Below, piece by piece: positions 15,941 to 25,931 of a DNA stretch of 64,000 bases. Where the stretch lies: NCBI GenBank assembly GCA_016207885.1, contig JACQZE010000004.1:51652-115651 (forward strand), in the 5' to 3' direction. Numbering within the stretch: position 1 is the stretch's first letter; each line of letters opens with the position of its first letter. This DNA is from Nitrospirota bacterium (GTDB taxonomy: Bacteria; Nitrospirota; Thermodesulfovibrionia; UBA6902). The notes under the pieces are model-generated. The model ran no database searches and was not told the origin of the DNA. It saw only the letters and a program-made list of their open reading frames with translations. A program made the position numbers and the translations under genes.

Positions 15941-18900
15941 TTAAATCTCTTCCGGTATTGTGCTTATCAGATTAAGAAAGGTTTCAACGATATCAGGGTC
16001 AAAGTGAATGCCTGACTCTGAGCGGATATACTCTATTATCTTTTCCTTCGGCCATGCCTTTCTGTAAGGACGGTCTGATGACAGTGCATCCCAGACATCT
16101 ATGATCGCGAATATCCTTGCCGCAAGCGGTATCTCATTGCCTTTAAGCCCGTTCGGATAGCCGGAGCCGTCCCATTTCTCATGATGAGAGAACGGGATGT
16201 CAAGTGCGGGCCGCAGATATTCGACAGGATAGATCATCCCATGCGCAAGGTTGGGATGGTTCTTCATGATCCTCCATTCCTCATCTGTTAACTTGCCGGG
16301 CTTAAGCAGAATATTGTCAGGTATACCCATCTTGCCTATATCATGCAGAAGCGCGCCTCTTTTTATATGGATGATATCTTCTTCCTTTACTCCCAGTTCG
16401 CGTGCCAGAGATATGGTTATCTCAGTAACACGCCTTGAATGCCCCTCTGTCTCTTTATCACGAAGATCCAGCGCTCTGGCCCATCCTTCGATCGTGGAAT
16501 CATATGCAATGGCAAGGTCGACATTGGAACGTTTGAGGTCTTCAAAAAGGGTTGCGTCATCTATGGCTATAGCTCCCTGCGTGGCGACGGTATTGAAAAA
16601 ATCCAGCCACTCGTCATCAGCATTAAAGAGTGTGCGTTTAAATATCTCCAGGACGCCCTTGACCTGGCCTTTTGCAATAAGCGGAACCGCGAAATATGTT
16701 ACAAACTCTTCTTTGCTGAAATGTTCCGAAGTTTTAAATGCCGAGGGTTCATCCTTGAGGTTCGGGATAGATATAATATGGCGCTCCTTTGCCGCGCGGC
16801 CGGCATAACTCTCGCCCATTCTTACATTTGCATGTTTTAACGCGGCTGAACGAAAACCCTTGGAAGCAAAATACCTCAGCGTCATCGAGGCCTCATCCAG
16901 AAGCAGGACAGCGGCAGCGTCCAGGTCAAGCTGTGTGATGACCTGTTCAAGAAATATATTAAGTGTGACACGCAGGTCAATGCTTGATGTGATCGCCATA
17001 TCAATGGAATGGAGGGCATTTATGCGCTTAAGCTGACGCTGTACCAGTTCCTCAGACCTATTGCGTTCCGTAACATCCCTGAATATACCCTGCACGGCAA
17101 TGGGCTTTCCGTTAACAAACTTACACCTTATATTTCCTTCAACATCTATCAATCTTCCGTCCCTGCTGACAAAGACAGCTTCAACATTGTCATTTGACTC
17201 ACAAGACATTACTTTTATGAAAACATCTTTACATTTCTCCAAACAGCTTGGGTGAAGAATATCAAATATAGAGATCTTATCGATCTCCTCCCTGGTGTAA
17301 CCCAATGTCTTAAGCCATGAGGAGTTAACAAAGATAAATTTACCTTCAGTATCCAGACTCTGGATAAGGTCGCTTGTATTTTCAAAGAGCTCGCGGTAAC
17401 GCTCCTCACTCTCCCGTATCAACTTCCTGGACCGATTTCTCTCTGTTATGTCCTTAATTATCCCGGTAAAGAAATCTTCGCCTTTGACCTGCCATTTGGC
17501 AACGGATATCTCCAGTGGAAATTCCTTTCCGTCTTTTCTGAGCCCTGCCATCTCAACAGTCTTTCCGATCACATGTGATTCGCCGCCCCCTGCAACCCTG
17601 TCCAGCCCATTCTGGTGAGCGTCACGAAACCGTTCCGGCATTAGCATCGTAACACACTGCCCCGCAAGCTCATCGGCAGAATAGCCAAAGATATCTTCAG
17701 TGGCGGTGTTAAAGAATATGATCTTGCCGCAGCCGTCTATTGAGATTATCGCATCATTTGCAGAGTCAATAATGGTGCGAAGCTTCTCTTCGCTCTCAAA
17801 GATCCCGTCCTCCATCTTCTTCCTTTGAGTTATATCCCTCACCACATGGATAAGGCCGATGAGCTTATTCTCTTTATCAAAGCGGGGCATGGATCTTATC
17901 TCAATGAATTTATTCAGATGCGGCTCAAAGACCTCAAAGGTGGCAGGCTTGCCTGTCTTCAGGCAATTACAGCTCGGGCATCCCTCAGGCGGGCATGCGG
18001 TGCCGTGATAATACTCAAAGCACTTCGCCTTCATATCCTGAAGGACCGGCAGGTGCAGTATCTGCTCTGCCGCTTTATTGGCCCTTATGATATTGAAATC
18101 AATATCATGGACCGTTATCATGTCAGTGACCGAGTCAAAGACCTCTTCCCAGTCGCGCTTTGATTCAAAAAGCTCTTTCTCATATCTCTTCCGTTCTGTA
18201 ATATCCGAGAATGAGAATATAACCCCCATATCAAGATTGTCGGGGTTAGTAGGGGCTACCTGGATATATACATCAATGTAAGTCCCGTCTTTGCGCCTGC
18301 ACTGTGTATCTACCTCTCCCCTGCCTTTCCGGGCGATGTCATCATAGAGCGCCCTGCCGACACGCTCAAACTCCTCATGCTCGTCGTAAAACATCTCCGT
18401 GGAATTGCCGACAAGTTCATCTTCTGAATATCCGACCAGCTCAACGAACCTTTCGCTTACCCATTTCATTTGCCGGTCCTGAAGCAGCCCGATGCCGTTG
18501 GGGGAAGCGGTAAGGATGCTCTTGAGGTTTGCCTCGCTCTTCTCCAGCACACTGTCGATAGTTTTGACTATCTTTTCATGCGAGACCTCTTTAAGCACCT
18601 TTTTAACCCTGAACGGGAGGATATCCATCAGGTTCTCGTTTTTAACGATGTAATCAGCCGCTCCGAGCTTCATCATCTCAACAGCTATCTTCTCATCGCC
18701 GAACCCTGTGACAACAATAAAAGGAATCTCAAAGCCCTCTTTGGCAAGCAACTCAATGACCTGCTTCCCGGACATATCCTGAAGCTTGTAATCAAGCACC
18801 ATCAGGCTGACCTTGCTGGCCGTCACATTTGTGACAGCCTCCCTGCCTGTAAAGACGCCCACAGTATTATGGCCCGCATCCTGCAGGGTCTTAACAATAA

Positions 18901-18973
18901 GGTTGTTGACGCCCTTGTCATCCTCAACAACAAGGATTATGCCTTCTGTCTTATTCACTTTTCTGGTTAACAT
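15941..18973 (-). CDS. Response regulator with PAS, GAF and HD-GYP domains
   Basis: A 1010-residue cytoplasmic signalling protein, probably a c-di-GMP phosphodiesterase. Order: receiver domain (about 1-125, acidic pocket ED at 17-18, phosphoacceptor D61), four PAS domains (about 145-640), GAF (about 660-800), HD-GYP (about 810-1000). The HD-GYP catalytic residues are intact: HDIGKMGIP and HHEKWDGSGYPNGLKG. The second PAS is Cys-rich (KCFEYYHGTACPPEGCPSCNC) and may hold a haem or Fe-S cofactor. A CheY-like regulator lies 8 nt upstream in the same direction. It is functionally opposite to the cyclase at 10869. Confidence 0.94.
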   Translation of the reverse strand: MLTRKVNKTEGIILVVEDDKGVNNLIVKTLQDAGHNTVGVFTGREAVTNVTASKVSLMVLDYKLQDMSGKQVIELLAKEGFEIPFIVVTGFGDEKIAVEMMKLGAADYIVKNENLMDILPFRVKKVLKEVSHEKIVKTIDSVLEKSEANLKSILTASPNGIGLLQDRQMKWVSERFVELVGYSEDELVGNSTEMFYDEHEEFERVGRALYDDIARKGRGEVDTQCRRKDGTYIDVYIQVAPTNPDNLDMGVIFSFSDITERKRYEKELFESKRDWEEVFDSVTDMITVHDIDFNIIRANKAAEQILHLPVLQDMKAKCFEYYHGTACPPEGCPSCNCLKTGKPATFEVFEPHLNKFIEIRSMPRFDKENKLIGLIHVVRDITQRKKMEDGIFESEEKLRTIIDSANDAIISIDGCGKIIFFNTATEDIFGYSADELAGQCVTMLMPERFRDAHQNGLDRVAGGGESHVIGKTVEMAGLRKDGKEFPLEISVAKWQVKGEDFFTGIIKDITERNRSRKLIRESEERYRELFENTSDLIQSLDTEGKFIFVNSSWLKTLGYTREEIDKISIFDILHPSCLEKCKDVFIKVMSCESNDNVEAVFVSRDGRLIDVEGNIRCKFVNGKPIAVQGIFRDVTERNRSEELVQRQLKRINALHSIDMAITSSIDLRVTLNIFLEQVITQLDLDAAAVLLLDEASMTLRYFASKGFRSAALKHANVRMGESYAGRAAKERHIISIPNLKDEPSAFKTSEHFSKEEFVTYFAVPLIAKGQVKGVLEIFKRTLFNADDEWLDFFNTVATQGAIAIDDATLFEDLKRSNVDLAIAYDSTIEGWARALDLRDKETEGHSRRVTEITISLARELGVKEEDIIHIKRGALLHDIGKMGIPDNILLKPGKLTDEEWRIMKNHPNLAHGMIYPVEYLRPALDIPFSHHEKWDGSGYPNGLKGNEIPLAARIFAIIDVWDALSSDRPYRKAWPKEKIIEYIRSESGIHFDPDIVETFLNLISTIPEEI

Positions 18974-18981
18974 TTAATTGG

Positions 18982-19413
18982 TTACTCCGGAACTTCCATC
19001 ATCTGTAAAAAAACGCCCAGCTCTTTAACCGTCTCAACAAACGCGTCATAATCAACCGGCTTCACTATATAGCTCGCGCATCCCAGTTCATAGCATTTTT
19101 TAATGGTCGTGTCGTCATCCGTTGTTGTTACCATGATCACCGGTATCCTGCGCAGTTTCTCATCCTTTTTCATCCTGACGAGAACCTCGATCCCGTCAAC
19201 CCTCGGCATACGGATGTCAAGAAGCAGAATATACGCCGCCCCGTTATGCTTCCTGGGCCCCGGCCCTTGCCCGAATAAAAAATTAAGGGCCTCCTGTCCG
19301 TCCTTGAAATGAATGATCTCATTTTCAATGCCCGTACGCTTAAGGTTCTTCATGATCAGGCCGGCATGCCCAAGATCGTCTTCAGCTAAAAGAATCACAA
19401 TATTGTTTTTCAT
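18982..19413 (-). CDS. Single-domain response regulator, Rcp type
   Basis: A 143-residue CheY-like receiver with no output domain. Acidic residues EDD (11-13), phosphoacceptor D66 in LLLDIRMP, and Lys118 in YIVKP. The extended loop after beta-3 and the ...GLIMKNLKRTG... start are typical of Rcp1-type regulators that pair with phytochrome-like kinases. It sits between the HD-GYP protein and the kinase at 19565, whose kinase core is of the type that lacks its own receiver. Confidence 0.92.
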   Translation of the reverse strand: MKNNIVILLAEDDLGHAGLIMKNLKRTGIENEIIHFKDGQEALNFLFGQGPGPRKHNGAAYILLLDIRMPRVDGIEVLVRMKKDEKLRRIPVIMVTTTDDDTTIKKCYELGCASYIVKPVDYDAFVETVKELGVFLQMMEVPE

Positions 19414-19430
19414 GGCATATCCTTATTTAT

Positions 19431-19488
19431 TTCCCCTCTAACAAGAGCCAACAGTAGGTGTCTTAAGCAGGGATTAAGGGATGTGTTT
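19431..19488. repeat. CCCCTC repeat with nested GCCAACAGTAGG segment
   Basis: TCCCCTCTAACAAGAGCCAACAGTAGG followed by TGTCTTAAGCAGGGATTAAG and GGATGTGTTT. The reverse complement of the whole unit is at 23641-23699, so the two kinase genes between are framed by inverted repeats. Confidence 0.75.
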
Positions 19489-19564
19489 ATTTTTCATCCT
19501 CTGCATTAAATAATATTAGTATTTAAAAATATATGCAAGATGCATTATATTTGACTCTCTTGTT

Positions 19565-21958
19565 TTATTTATTCCCCGGCAGTTCCACATAAAACCTGCT
19601 CCCCTTGCCGACTTCCGACTCCACCCATATTCTGCCATGCAGCCGCTCTAATATCTTGCGCGTTATGGTCAAGCCGAGGCCTTCACCCTCGTATCTGTCC
19701 GGCTCAAGCCGGTAGAATATTTCAAATATCTTCTCTTTATGCTCAGGCGCGATGCCTATGCCGTTGTCTTCAACGCAATAGGCCGTCCGTCCGCCTTCCA
19801 TATGTCCCGAGACTTTTATAAGGCCTTTCCTGCCGGGAGACATATACTTTATGGCATTGCCTATCAGGTTCAGAAAGACATGGCTGAGCTGCTCCCTGTC
19901 GCTTTGGCAGGGAGGGATCTCCGATATCTCAACCTTAATGCCGGATTCTTTTATCTTCATGTCAAAAACGCTGATAATGCCGGATACGAATTCGTTCATA
20001 TCTATCTCTTCAACTTTTAATTCAACCCTCCCCAGCCTGGATACCTTCATAAGCCCGTTGAGGAGCATGTCCATTTTTGATATGTTACTGCGGATAAAAT
20101 TGAGGTCTTCAGGTATTTCAGCCTGTATGAGAGAAGAGACTTTGCCCTTGATGTCTTCGGGGATATTCCCGTTCTTTATATAAAACAGCAATTCCCCCAT
20201 AGCCGCTTCCAGTTCGCCGCAATAGCCCTGCACGTTTACCAGAGGTGTCTTGAGGTCATGCGAGCCGGCGTAGAGGATCTGCTCAAGGTCTCTTGTCTTC
20301 TGCTTAAGTTCCAGCGTCAGGCTCTCCCGTTCCTGCTCCGCCTTCCTGCGTTCGGTGATGTCACGGACGACATTAACTATGTAAACCCGGTCAAGCTGAA
20401 CGCGTTTTGCATTGATCTCCACAGGGAATATTGATCCATCTTTACGCCGGTGCCGGCTCTCAAAGAGACTAAAACCGGTTTTCAGCATCTCCCCGCCGCG
20501 CCTGTTCCACATCGCCTGATCCAGGTCAGGGTCAATATCGCTTACTTTCATGGACAAAAGTTCTTCGCGGCTGAAGCCGAGATCCTGAAAGGCCCTTTCA
20601 TTGGCATCAAGGAAATGCTGTGTTTCCGGATCGATCACCTCGATAGCGTCATTGGACTGGTCGATCAATGTACGGAACAGTCTGAGCGAATCCTCCGCAG
20701 CGGTTTGCTGAATGACCAGGGCCAGTGTGTTGCTGAGCCCGTCCAGCATGGAATCTTCGGCTGCAGAGATGCGGTGTTTGGCAAAGAGGGCCAGAACCCC
20801 TATCCTCCGGCCGTCCGGGACACGGAGCTGGTATCCTGCAAACGAGGCCAGCCCCAGGTCGCGGGCCCATTCATGATTGTGAACGCGAGGGTCATTCTGC
20901 ACGTCGTTAGTCAGGAATTTGTGCGCCTCTCCCGAGGCGATGCGGCCGATCTTGTAACAGCCGAACGGAACACGGCGGTGGACTTCTCCGTCTATATGGG
21001 TGTAACGTCCCGAACTCGCCATCAGATGCAGGCAGCGGTCACGGTAGCGGCAGACGTGCGGCTCTTCCTGCATCCGGGCATGTACGCAGCCCTGTTCACA
21101 CAGATCCCCTGGACTGATCAGCCAGATGCGGCAGAAATCGGCGTTAAATATCCGGACGATACCGTCGGTAATGCTCTTGAGTTTCTGTTCCTGTCCCGCA
21201 GGCATGAGGAGCGACTGTTGCAATAAGTTGACACCCTCCTCCCACCGGAGCATATCATCGCGTTCCTTCTCTGCCTTTTCCCTGTCCATGATATTATCCA
21301 AAAGCCTGTCGATCTCTCTGGCTGCCTGTTCCTTCCCCAGAAACTCGTCGGGCGGGACGTAATAGAAGTTTCTGCAGACCACCCCGCCGAATATTATGAG
21401 CGGATGGGTGTATATAACGTCTTTGATGATCTCAGGTGAAAAACGGCTGCGGTTATACTGGCATATGGCAAGCACATCGTTCTGAGGCAGGAAATAGTTC
21501 AACTTCGCCTCATACTCTATCAGGCGTTCTGTGCCGGGATCGCCGCCCAGCATCCACGTCATCTCGCCGGTAGCCCTTAAGGCGGAAAAACCGGCGGCCT
21601 TCGCCTCATCCGTGGCGCGTTTCAGAAAACTGATCATCCAGTCGGGATCAAAGTACCCCTGTTTAAGATATGCGTCCTGCTTTCTCAATATGTCCAGTTT
21701 CCCGGATCGAACCGCAGTATCAACGTCTATGCCGGCAGCCTTCATTTCTCTGATGACCATCTCCGCTGTATTGTCGTCAACGATATAAACGCATTTTTCT
21801 CCGCGCTCCAGCCCGATCCTCATGAAAGGGATAACGGCGGCAAACTGCTCCTCCCGTGTCTCGTAAATCAGGCACAGATGATTATGCACTACGAGTTGTC
21901 CTATGGCTGTTGCCAGGTCAGTCTCACCAATATCTGATACGCCCGTTCTCATATCCAT
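19565..21958 (-). CDS. MEDS-GAF-PAS histidine kinase
   Basis: A 797-residue soluble histidine kinase. Order: MEDS sensory domain (about 25-210; HLCLIYETREEQ, then ATGEMTWMLGG), GAF (about 245-420), PAS (about 425-545), dimerisation helices with the H-box SHDLKTPLVNVQGY, then HATPase_c (N-box VFLNLIGNAIKY, G1 VEDNGIGI, G2 GEGLGLTI). The MEDS domain is known from DcmR-type regulators of methanogens and methylotrophs and its ligand is unknown. It likely signals to the receiver protein encoded just downstream at 18982. Confidence 0.92.
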   Translation of the reverse strand: MDMRTGVSDIGETDLATAIGQLVVHNHLCLIYETREEQFAAVIPFMRIGLERGEKCVYIVDDNTAEMVIREMKAAGIDVDTAVRSGKLDILRKQDAYLKQGYFDPDWMISFLKRATDEAKAAGFSALRATGEMTWMLGGDPGTERLIEYEAKLNYFLPQNDVLAICQYNRSRFSPEIIKDVIYTHPLIIFGGVVCRNFYYVPPDEFLGKEQAAREIDRLLDNIMDREKAEKERDDMLRWEEGVNLLQQSLLMPAGQEQKLKSITDGIVRIFNADFCRIWLISPGDLCEQGCVHARMQEEPHVCRYRDRCLHLMASSGRYTHIDGEVHRRVPFGCYKIGRIASGEAHKFLTNDVQNDPRVHNHEWARDLGLASFAGYQLRVPDGRRIGVLALFAKHRISAAEDSMLDGLSNTLALVIQQTAAEDSLRLFRTLIDQSNDAIEVIDPETQHFLDANERAFQDLGFSREELLSMKVSDIDPDLDQAMWNRRGGEMLKTGFSLFESRHRRKDGSIFPVEINAKRVQLDRVYIVNVVRDITERRKAEQERESLTLELKQKTRDLEQILYAGSHDLKTPLVNVQGYCGELEAAMGELLFYIKNGNIPEDIKGKVSSLIQAEIPEDLNFIRSNISKMDMLLNGLMKVSRLGRVELKVEEIDMNEFVSGIISVFDMKIKESGIKVEISEIPPCQSDREQLSHVFLNLIGNAIKYMSPGRKGLIKVSGHMEGGRTAYCVEDNGIGIAPEHKEKIFEIFYRLEPDRYEGEGLGLTITRKILERLHGRIWVESEVGKGSRFYVELPGNK

Positions 21959-21993
21959 TCTTATCCTCTTTTCCTGCGCCTGGCGTTAAGTCT

Positions 21994-23631
21994 CTACCCT
22001 GCTTCATGCGGCAGCGCCACAAAAAACCTGCTCCCCTTGCCTGCCTCAGACTCAACCCATATCTTACCGCCGTGCCTCTCTACCATCCTCTGCACTATCA
22101 CAAGTCCCAGTCCTTCTCCTGCTTTTGAAGGGTCGAGCTGATGGAATATGTGGAATATCTGCTTCTGGTGTTCAGAGGCGATCCCGATGCCGTTGTCCTC
22201 CACGCAATAGACAGAAAGATTGCCTTCCTTATGCCCGGAGACCTTTATCTTTCCTTTGCGCGCAGTGTCAAGATACTTAACAGCATTTTCAATAAGGTTT
22301 GAGAATATCCTGATCACCTGCTCCCTGTCCCCTGTGCATCGCGGCAGGTCTGTTACTTCAAAATCCGCTCCCGCTTCCTTCATTCTGTAATTAAGATTGC
22401 TTAATATCCCGCTTATCAGCATATTCATATCAATATCTTCTGTCTTCAGGTCAGCGTTGCCTGAGCGGGAAAACTGCAAGAGCCCGTTCAGGAGCGTATC
22501 CATACGTGAAATACTCATGCTTATAAAACCAAACGACTCGGGAAGTTCATTGGCAAGTAATGTTATCTCTTTTCTGATCTCTGCAAATATATCCTCCCGC
22601 TCTATCCGGCTGACTATGTCCTCCATGGACTTCTTCAATTCACCGGTGTAACCGTTAATGTTCACAAGAGGGGTCTTCAGGTCATGCGTGGCTGCGTACA
22701 ATATCTGTTCAAGCTCAAAGTTGCGGCGTTTAAGCTCTGTATTGAGTTTCTCACGCTCCAGTTCAGAAGCCTGAAGGCGCGATATATGACTTTTCAGGTT
22801 TTCAGCCATACTGTTATATGATGAGGCAAGCTCAGATATCTCATTTCTGCCCTTGATCTCAACCCTGTAATCATATTCGCCGTCTGCTATGCTGTTGACG
22901 CCCTGTTTCAATCTGTCAACCGGCACAGTTACGAGCCGTCTGAAGAGCATTGTTGACAGAAGGAAAGTTATGCAGGCAAGAATCAGCACCGGGATGATCC
23001 AGATTATCGTCTTTTGCCATACATCGGAATAACTGACCATGACCGGGATGCCGACCGTGTTGATGGTGAGTTCTCCAACCTTTCTTCCGAACCCGTTTTT
23101 ATCTCCGTAAGTTTGTAAAAGGGAGGCAGGGGCGTCCCCGGGGTCGCCATGGCATTTAAGGCATTGTTTTTCAAAATAGTACGGGGTCGCCACGGTGAAA
23201 TAAGGCGCTCCGTTATGATATACGGTTCCGCGCCATTTCCTTTCTTCAGGATTATCCCTGAAGAAACGGATTATCTTCTTCTCTGTTTCATCAGCCATAT
23301 TTTTAGGGTTTCTCGGATTCTCGGTCGCGAACTTGATGTAGTAATCGGGATATCTCTGGAGGAAACGCTCGGCCTGCCCCCTTGCGATAAAACTTGTTGA
23401 CATGGCCTCAAGCACAAAATCGTCTTTAACTATCTCATACATCTTCGGCCTGAGGACTTCCCTGACGTACTGCCTTGTCGCCTCCACCTCGGCTAATATC
23501 TTTTCGCAGATACTATAGGCCTCCTGCTCAAGGCTGCGCCTGGTCTCTTTATATGCAATGGCAGAGAGAACCGCCAGAGCCAGCAGGAGTACGGATAAGA
23601 ATGTTATTGTGAACCTTGTCTGAAGTTTCAT
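21994..23631 (-). CDS. Histidine kinase with periplasmic c-haem DUF3365 domain
   Basis: A 545-residue membrane kinase. TM1 (about 8-26), a periplasmic DUF3365 (Tll0287-like) domain with one CLKCH c-type haem motif at residues 157-161, TM2 (about 206-227), HAMP, coiled coil, H-box THDLKTPLVNINGY, and HATPase_c (VEDNGIGI, GEGLGLVI). The covalent haem suggests sensing of redox state, NO, CO or O2. It should depend on the system II cytochrome c machinery. One of four kinases in a row with the same unusual DHp sequence. Confidence 0.93.
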   Translation of the reverse strand: MKLQTRFTITFLSVLLLALAVLSAIAYKETRRSLEQEAYSICEKILAEVEATRQYVREVLRPKMYEIVKDDFVLEAMSTSFIARGQAERFLQRYPDYYIKFATENPRNPKNMADETEKKIIRFFRDNPEERKWRGTVYHNGAPYFTVATPYYFEKQCLKCHGDPGDAPASLLQTYGDKNGFGRKVGELTINTVGIPVMVSYSDVWQKTIIWIIPVLILACITFLLSTMLFRRLVTVPVDRLKQGVNSIADGEYDYRVEIKGRNEISELASSYNSMAENLKSHISRLQASELEREKLNTELKRRNFELEQILYAATHDLKTPLVNINGYTGELKKSMEDIVSRIEREDIFAEIRKEITLLANELPESFGFISMSISRMDTLLNGLLQFSRSGNADLKTEDIDMNMLISGILSNLNYRMKEAGADFEVTDLPRCTGDREQVIRIFSNLIENAVKYLDTARKGKIKVSGHKEGNLSVYCVEDNGIGIASEHQKQIFHIFHQLDPSKAGEGLGLVIVQRMVERHGGKIWVESEAGKGSRFFVALPHEAG

Positions 23632-23640
23632 TTTATTAAA

Positions 23641-23760
23641 TTAACACACCCCTTAATCCCTGCTTAAGACACCTACTGTTGGCTCTTGTCAGAGGGGAAA
23701 CAAAAGGAAAATCGCATCAAAGTTTCTCCCCTCTATAAAGAGGGGTGCAGGGGTGTGTTT
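23641..23760. repeat. Two adjacent CCCCTC-type repeats
   Basis: 23641-23699 is the inverse of the element at 19431-19488, including the nested CCTACTGTTGGC segment. 23727-23760 is a plain CCCCTCTATAAAGAGGGGTG + AGGGGTGTG unit. They separate two kinase genes. Confidence 0.75.
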
Positions 23761-23765
23761 TATAT

Positions 23766-25931
23766 TCATGTCGGCAGCGCCACATAAAACCTGCTGCCTT
23801 TCCCCAACTCCGACTCCACCCATACCTTCCCGTTATGCCTCTCAAGTATCTTGCTCACGATGCTGAGGCCGATGCCCTCACCCTTCACTTCTTCAGGATG
23901 CAGCCTTTGGAAGACTTCGAATATCTTCCCCTGATCCTCAGGGGCGATGCCGATGCCATTGTCCTCAACACAATATACAGCCTGCCCGTCTTCTTTTCTC
24001 CCTGAGATACTGATGGCCCCGGGACGTTCAGGGGAAAGGAACTTGATCGAGTTGCCTATCAGATTGGAGAAGACCTGGTTTATCTGCATATTATCTCCGA
24101 AACATGAGGGCAGGTCTGCTATCTCTATCTTAGCCCCTGAATCCCTGACCTGAAAATCAATGGCGCTGACAACATTTGAAACAAGGCTGTTCATGTCTAT
24201 CTCTTCCTTCCTGATCTCGGCATGCATGGAACGGGAAAACGATAAAAGTCCTGAAAGCATGGAGTCTATTTTGTGAATGCTTAAAAAAATGAAATGCTTA
24301 GACTCTGATATATCTTTTTCAATAATTGAAGCGATCTTTTCCTTAACCCCTTGTGAAATGTTTTCTCCCTCCAATGATGAAACCGCTTCCTGAAGCGACT
24401 TTGTGAGAAGCTTGCAATAACCCTGTATATTGATCAGCGGCGAGCGAAGGTCGTGTGATATCGTATAAACTATCTGCTGAAGCTCCTTGTTCCTCTCCTT
24501 CACCTGCTCGTTCAGATGATCGCGCTCTTTCTCTGCCTGCTTGCGCCCGGTGATATCCTCAAAAATGGCGACAAATTGCTCATGGCGCGGGCTATAGGCC
24601 GTGACCATAAAATACTTATCAAGTTCAGCCGAATAATTTGAAAAATGTATCGGCTCGCCGGTCAATGCTACGCGGCCGTAAGTTTCGATCCAGAATGGTT
24701 CGGTATCCGGCAGCACCTCAAGCACCGTTCTGCCTATCAGGTCTGCCGCGCGGAGCCCGGTCAGCCGTTCAAAGGCAGGATTGATCTTCAGGAAACGATA
24801 GTCAACCGGCCTGCCATTTTCGTCACAAATGATCTTGTGCAAGGCAAAACCTTCAAGCATGCCGTTGAAAAGATCGGCATACAGCTCTTCGCTCTCGCGC
24901 AGCGTGTCTTCTATACCTTTGCGCTTAGTGACGTCGCGCGCAACAGCGACCAGATAGCTCCGGTCTAACTGCACAAATTTCAGGCTGACCTCTACAGGAA
25001 AAGTTGACCCGTCCTTCCGCAGATGGACACTATCCCATATGCCGGATCCTGTTCTCCGGAGGCTATCCATTATTGTCGTAAAGTCTGACGGCTTGACAAC
25101 GGGATCAATGTCGAAAACCTTCAGTGACAGGAATTCCTCACGGCTGTAGCCGAGGTCTTCACACGCTTTCCTGTTTACATCGAGGAAATTCCCTGTTTCC
25201 GGGTCAACAAGTTCAATTGAGTCATTGGACTGATCGATCAAGGTTTGATAGAGATTGAGATTCTCCCCGCTCTTCGTTAACTCAGCCAATACCTGCTTCC
25301 TGCGCCATTCATGCCGCAAAAGCCCGAATGTTGCCGTAGTAATCCCAAAGGCCCAGAGAACCAGCACTCCTATAAATAACTGTCTGTACTCCTCCCATTC
25401 TCTCTTTCTATTTACTCCGATAAGATCATCTATCTTCTCCGCATCTTTGATAATTTCCAATACAAGAGCGTTGATCTTCTGATCAACAGCCCAATCAATT
25501 CCGGGTTTCTCAGCGGCCTCCACATGCTTAGGGGCTTCAGTTTTTAACATTATAAGGTTCAGCCTGACAGCTTCGGCATAGGCGCGCATTTCAGGATCAC
25601 TCAGCGGCTCTTTAATAAGGCCATGTTCGGTCTCTCCGCCGTTGAGGATAGAATCTGTGAGATGTATCGCCTCATCTATATGCTCCGTGACCTCCCTGAT
25701 ATCCATATCGGCATTTGCGTCAGAAGCCTCCTCTATCAGGAAATGCGCCAATGAGGTATTGATCTCGATGTCCATGGCAGCGTCGATAAAAAGCGAATCG
25801 GTATACTGGAGCCTGGTGAGATGGGCGCCCAGCAGGAAAAGAAAGAATGCGAATATGCCTAAGAATAAAACCGCTGACGGCAGGCCGTACGATTGCAGCG
25901 CCTTTTTCCAGACTGTTGAACTCTCTTTCAT
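23766..25931 (-). CDS. Membrane PAS-PAS histidine kinase
   Basis: A 721-residue sensor kinase. TM1 (about 17-37), a helical periplasmic sensor region (about 38-185) without a recognised ligand site, TM2 (about 186-206), PAS (about 225-345), PAS (350-470), coiled coil, H-box SHDLRSPLINIQGY, a longer than usual linker between the DHp helices, and HATPase_c (N-box VFSNLIGNSIKFLSPE). Its start overlaps the stop of the kinase at 25928, so they are translationally coupled. The catalytic part is nearly identical in places to that neighbour. Confidence 0.92.
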   Translation of the reverse strand: MKESSTVWKKALQSYGLPSAVLFLGIFAFFLFLLGAHLTRLQYTDSLFIDAAMDIEINTSLAHFLIEEASDANADMDIREVTEHIDEAIHLTDSILNGGETEHGLIKEPLSDPEMRAYAEAVRLNLIMLKTEAPKHVEAAEKPGIDWAVDQKINALVLEIIKDAEKIDDLIGVNRKREWEEYRQLFIGVLVLWAFGITTATFGLLRHEWRRKQVLAELTKSGENLNLYQTLIDQSNDSIELVDPETGNFLDVNRKACEDLGYSREEFLSLKVFDIDPVVKPSDFTTIMDSLRRTGSGIWDSVHLRKDGSTFPVEVSLKFVQLDRSYLVAVARDVTKRKGIEDTLRESEELYADLFNGMLEGFALHKIICDENGRPVDYRFLKINPAFERLTGLRAADLIGRTVLEVLPDTEPFWIETYGRVALTGEPIHFSNYSAELDKYFMVTAYSPRHEQFVAIFEDITGRKQAEKERDHLNEQVKERNKELQQIVYTISHDLRSPLINIQGYCKLLTKSLQEAVSSLEGENISQGVKEKIASIIEKDISESKHFIFLSIHKIDSMLSGLLSFSRSMHAEIRKEEIDMNSLVSNVVSAIDFQVRDSGAKIEIADLPSCFGDNMQINQVFSNLIGNSIKFLSPERPGAISISGRKEDGQAVYCVEDNGIGIAPEDQGKIFEVFQRLHPEEVKGEGIGLSIVSKILERHNGKVWVESELGKGSRFYVALPT

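Noticed and set aside
20450-21226. 258-codon frame antisense to the MEDS kinase
   Set aside because: Shadow frame produced by GC-rich codons of the kinase; no family resemblance.
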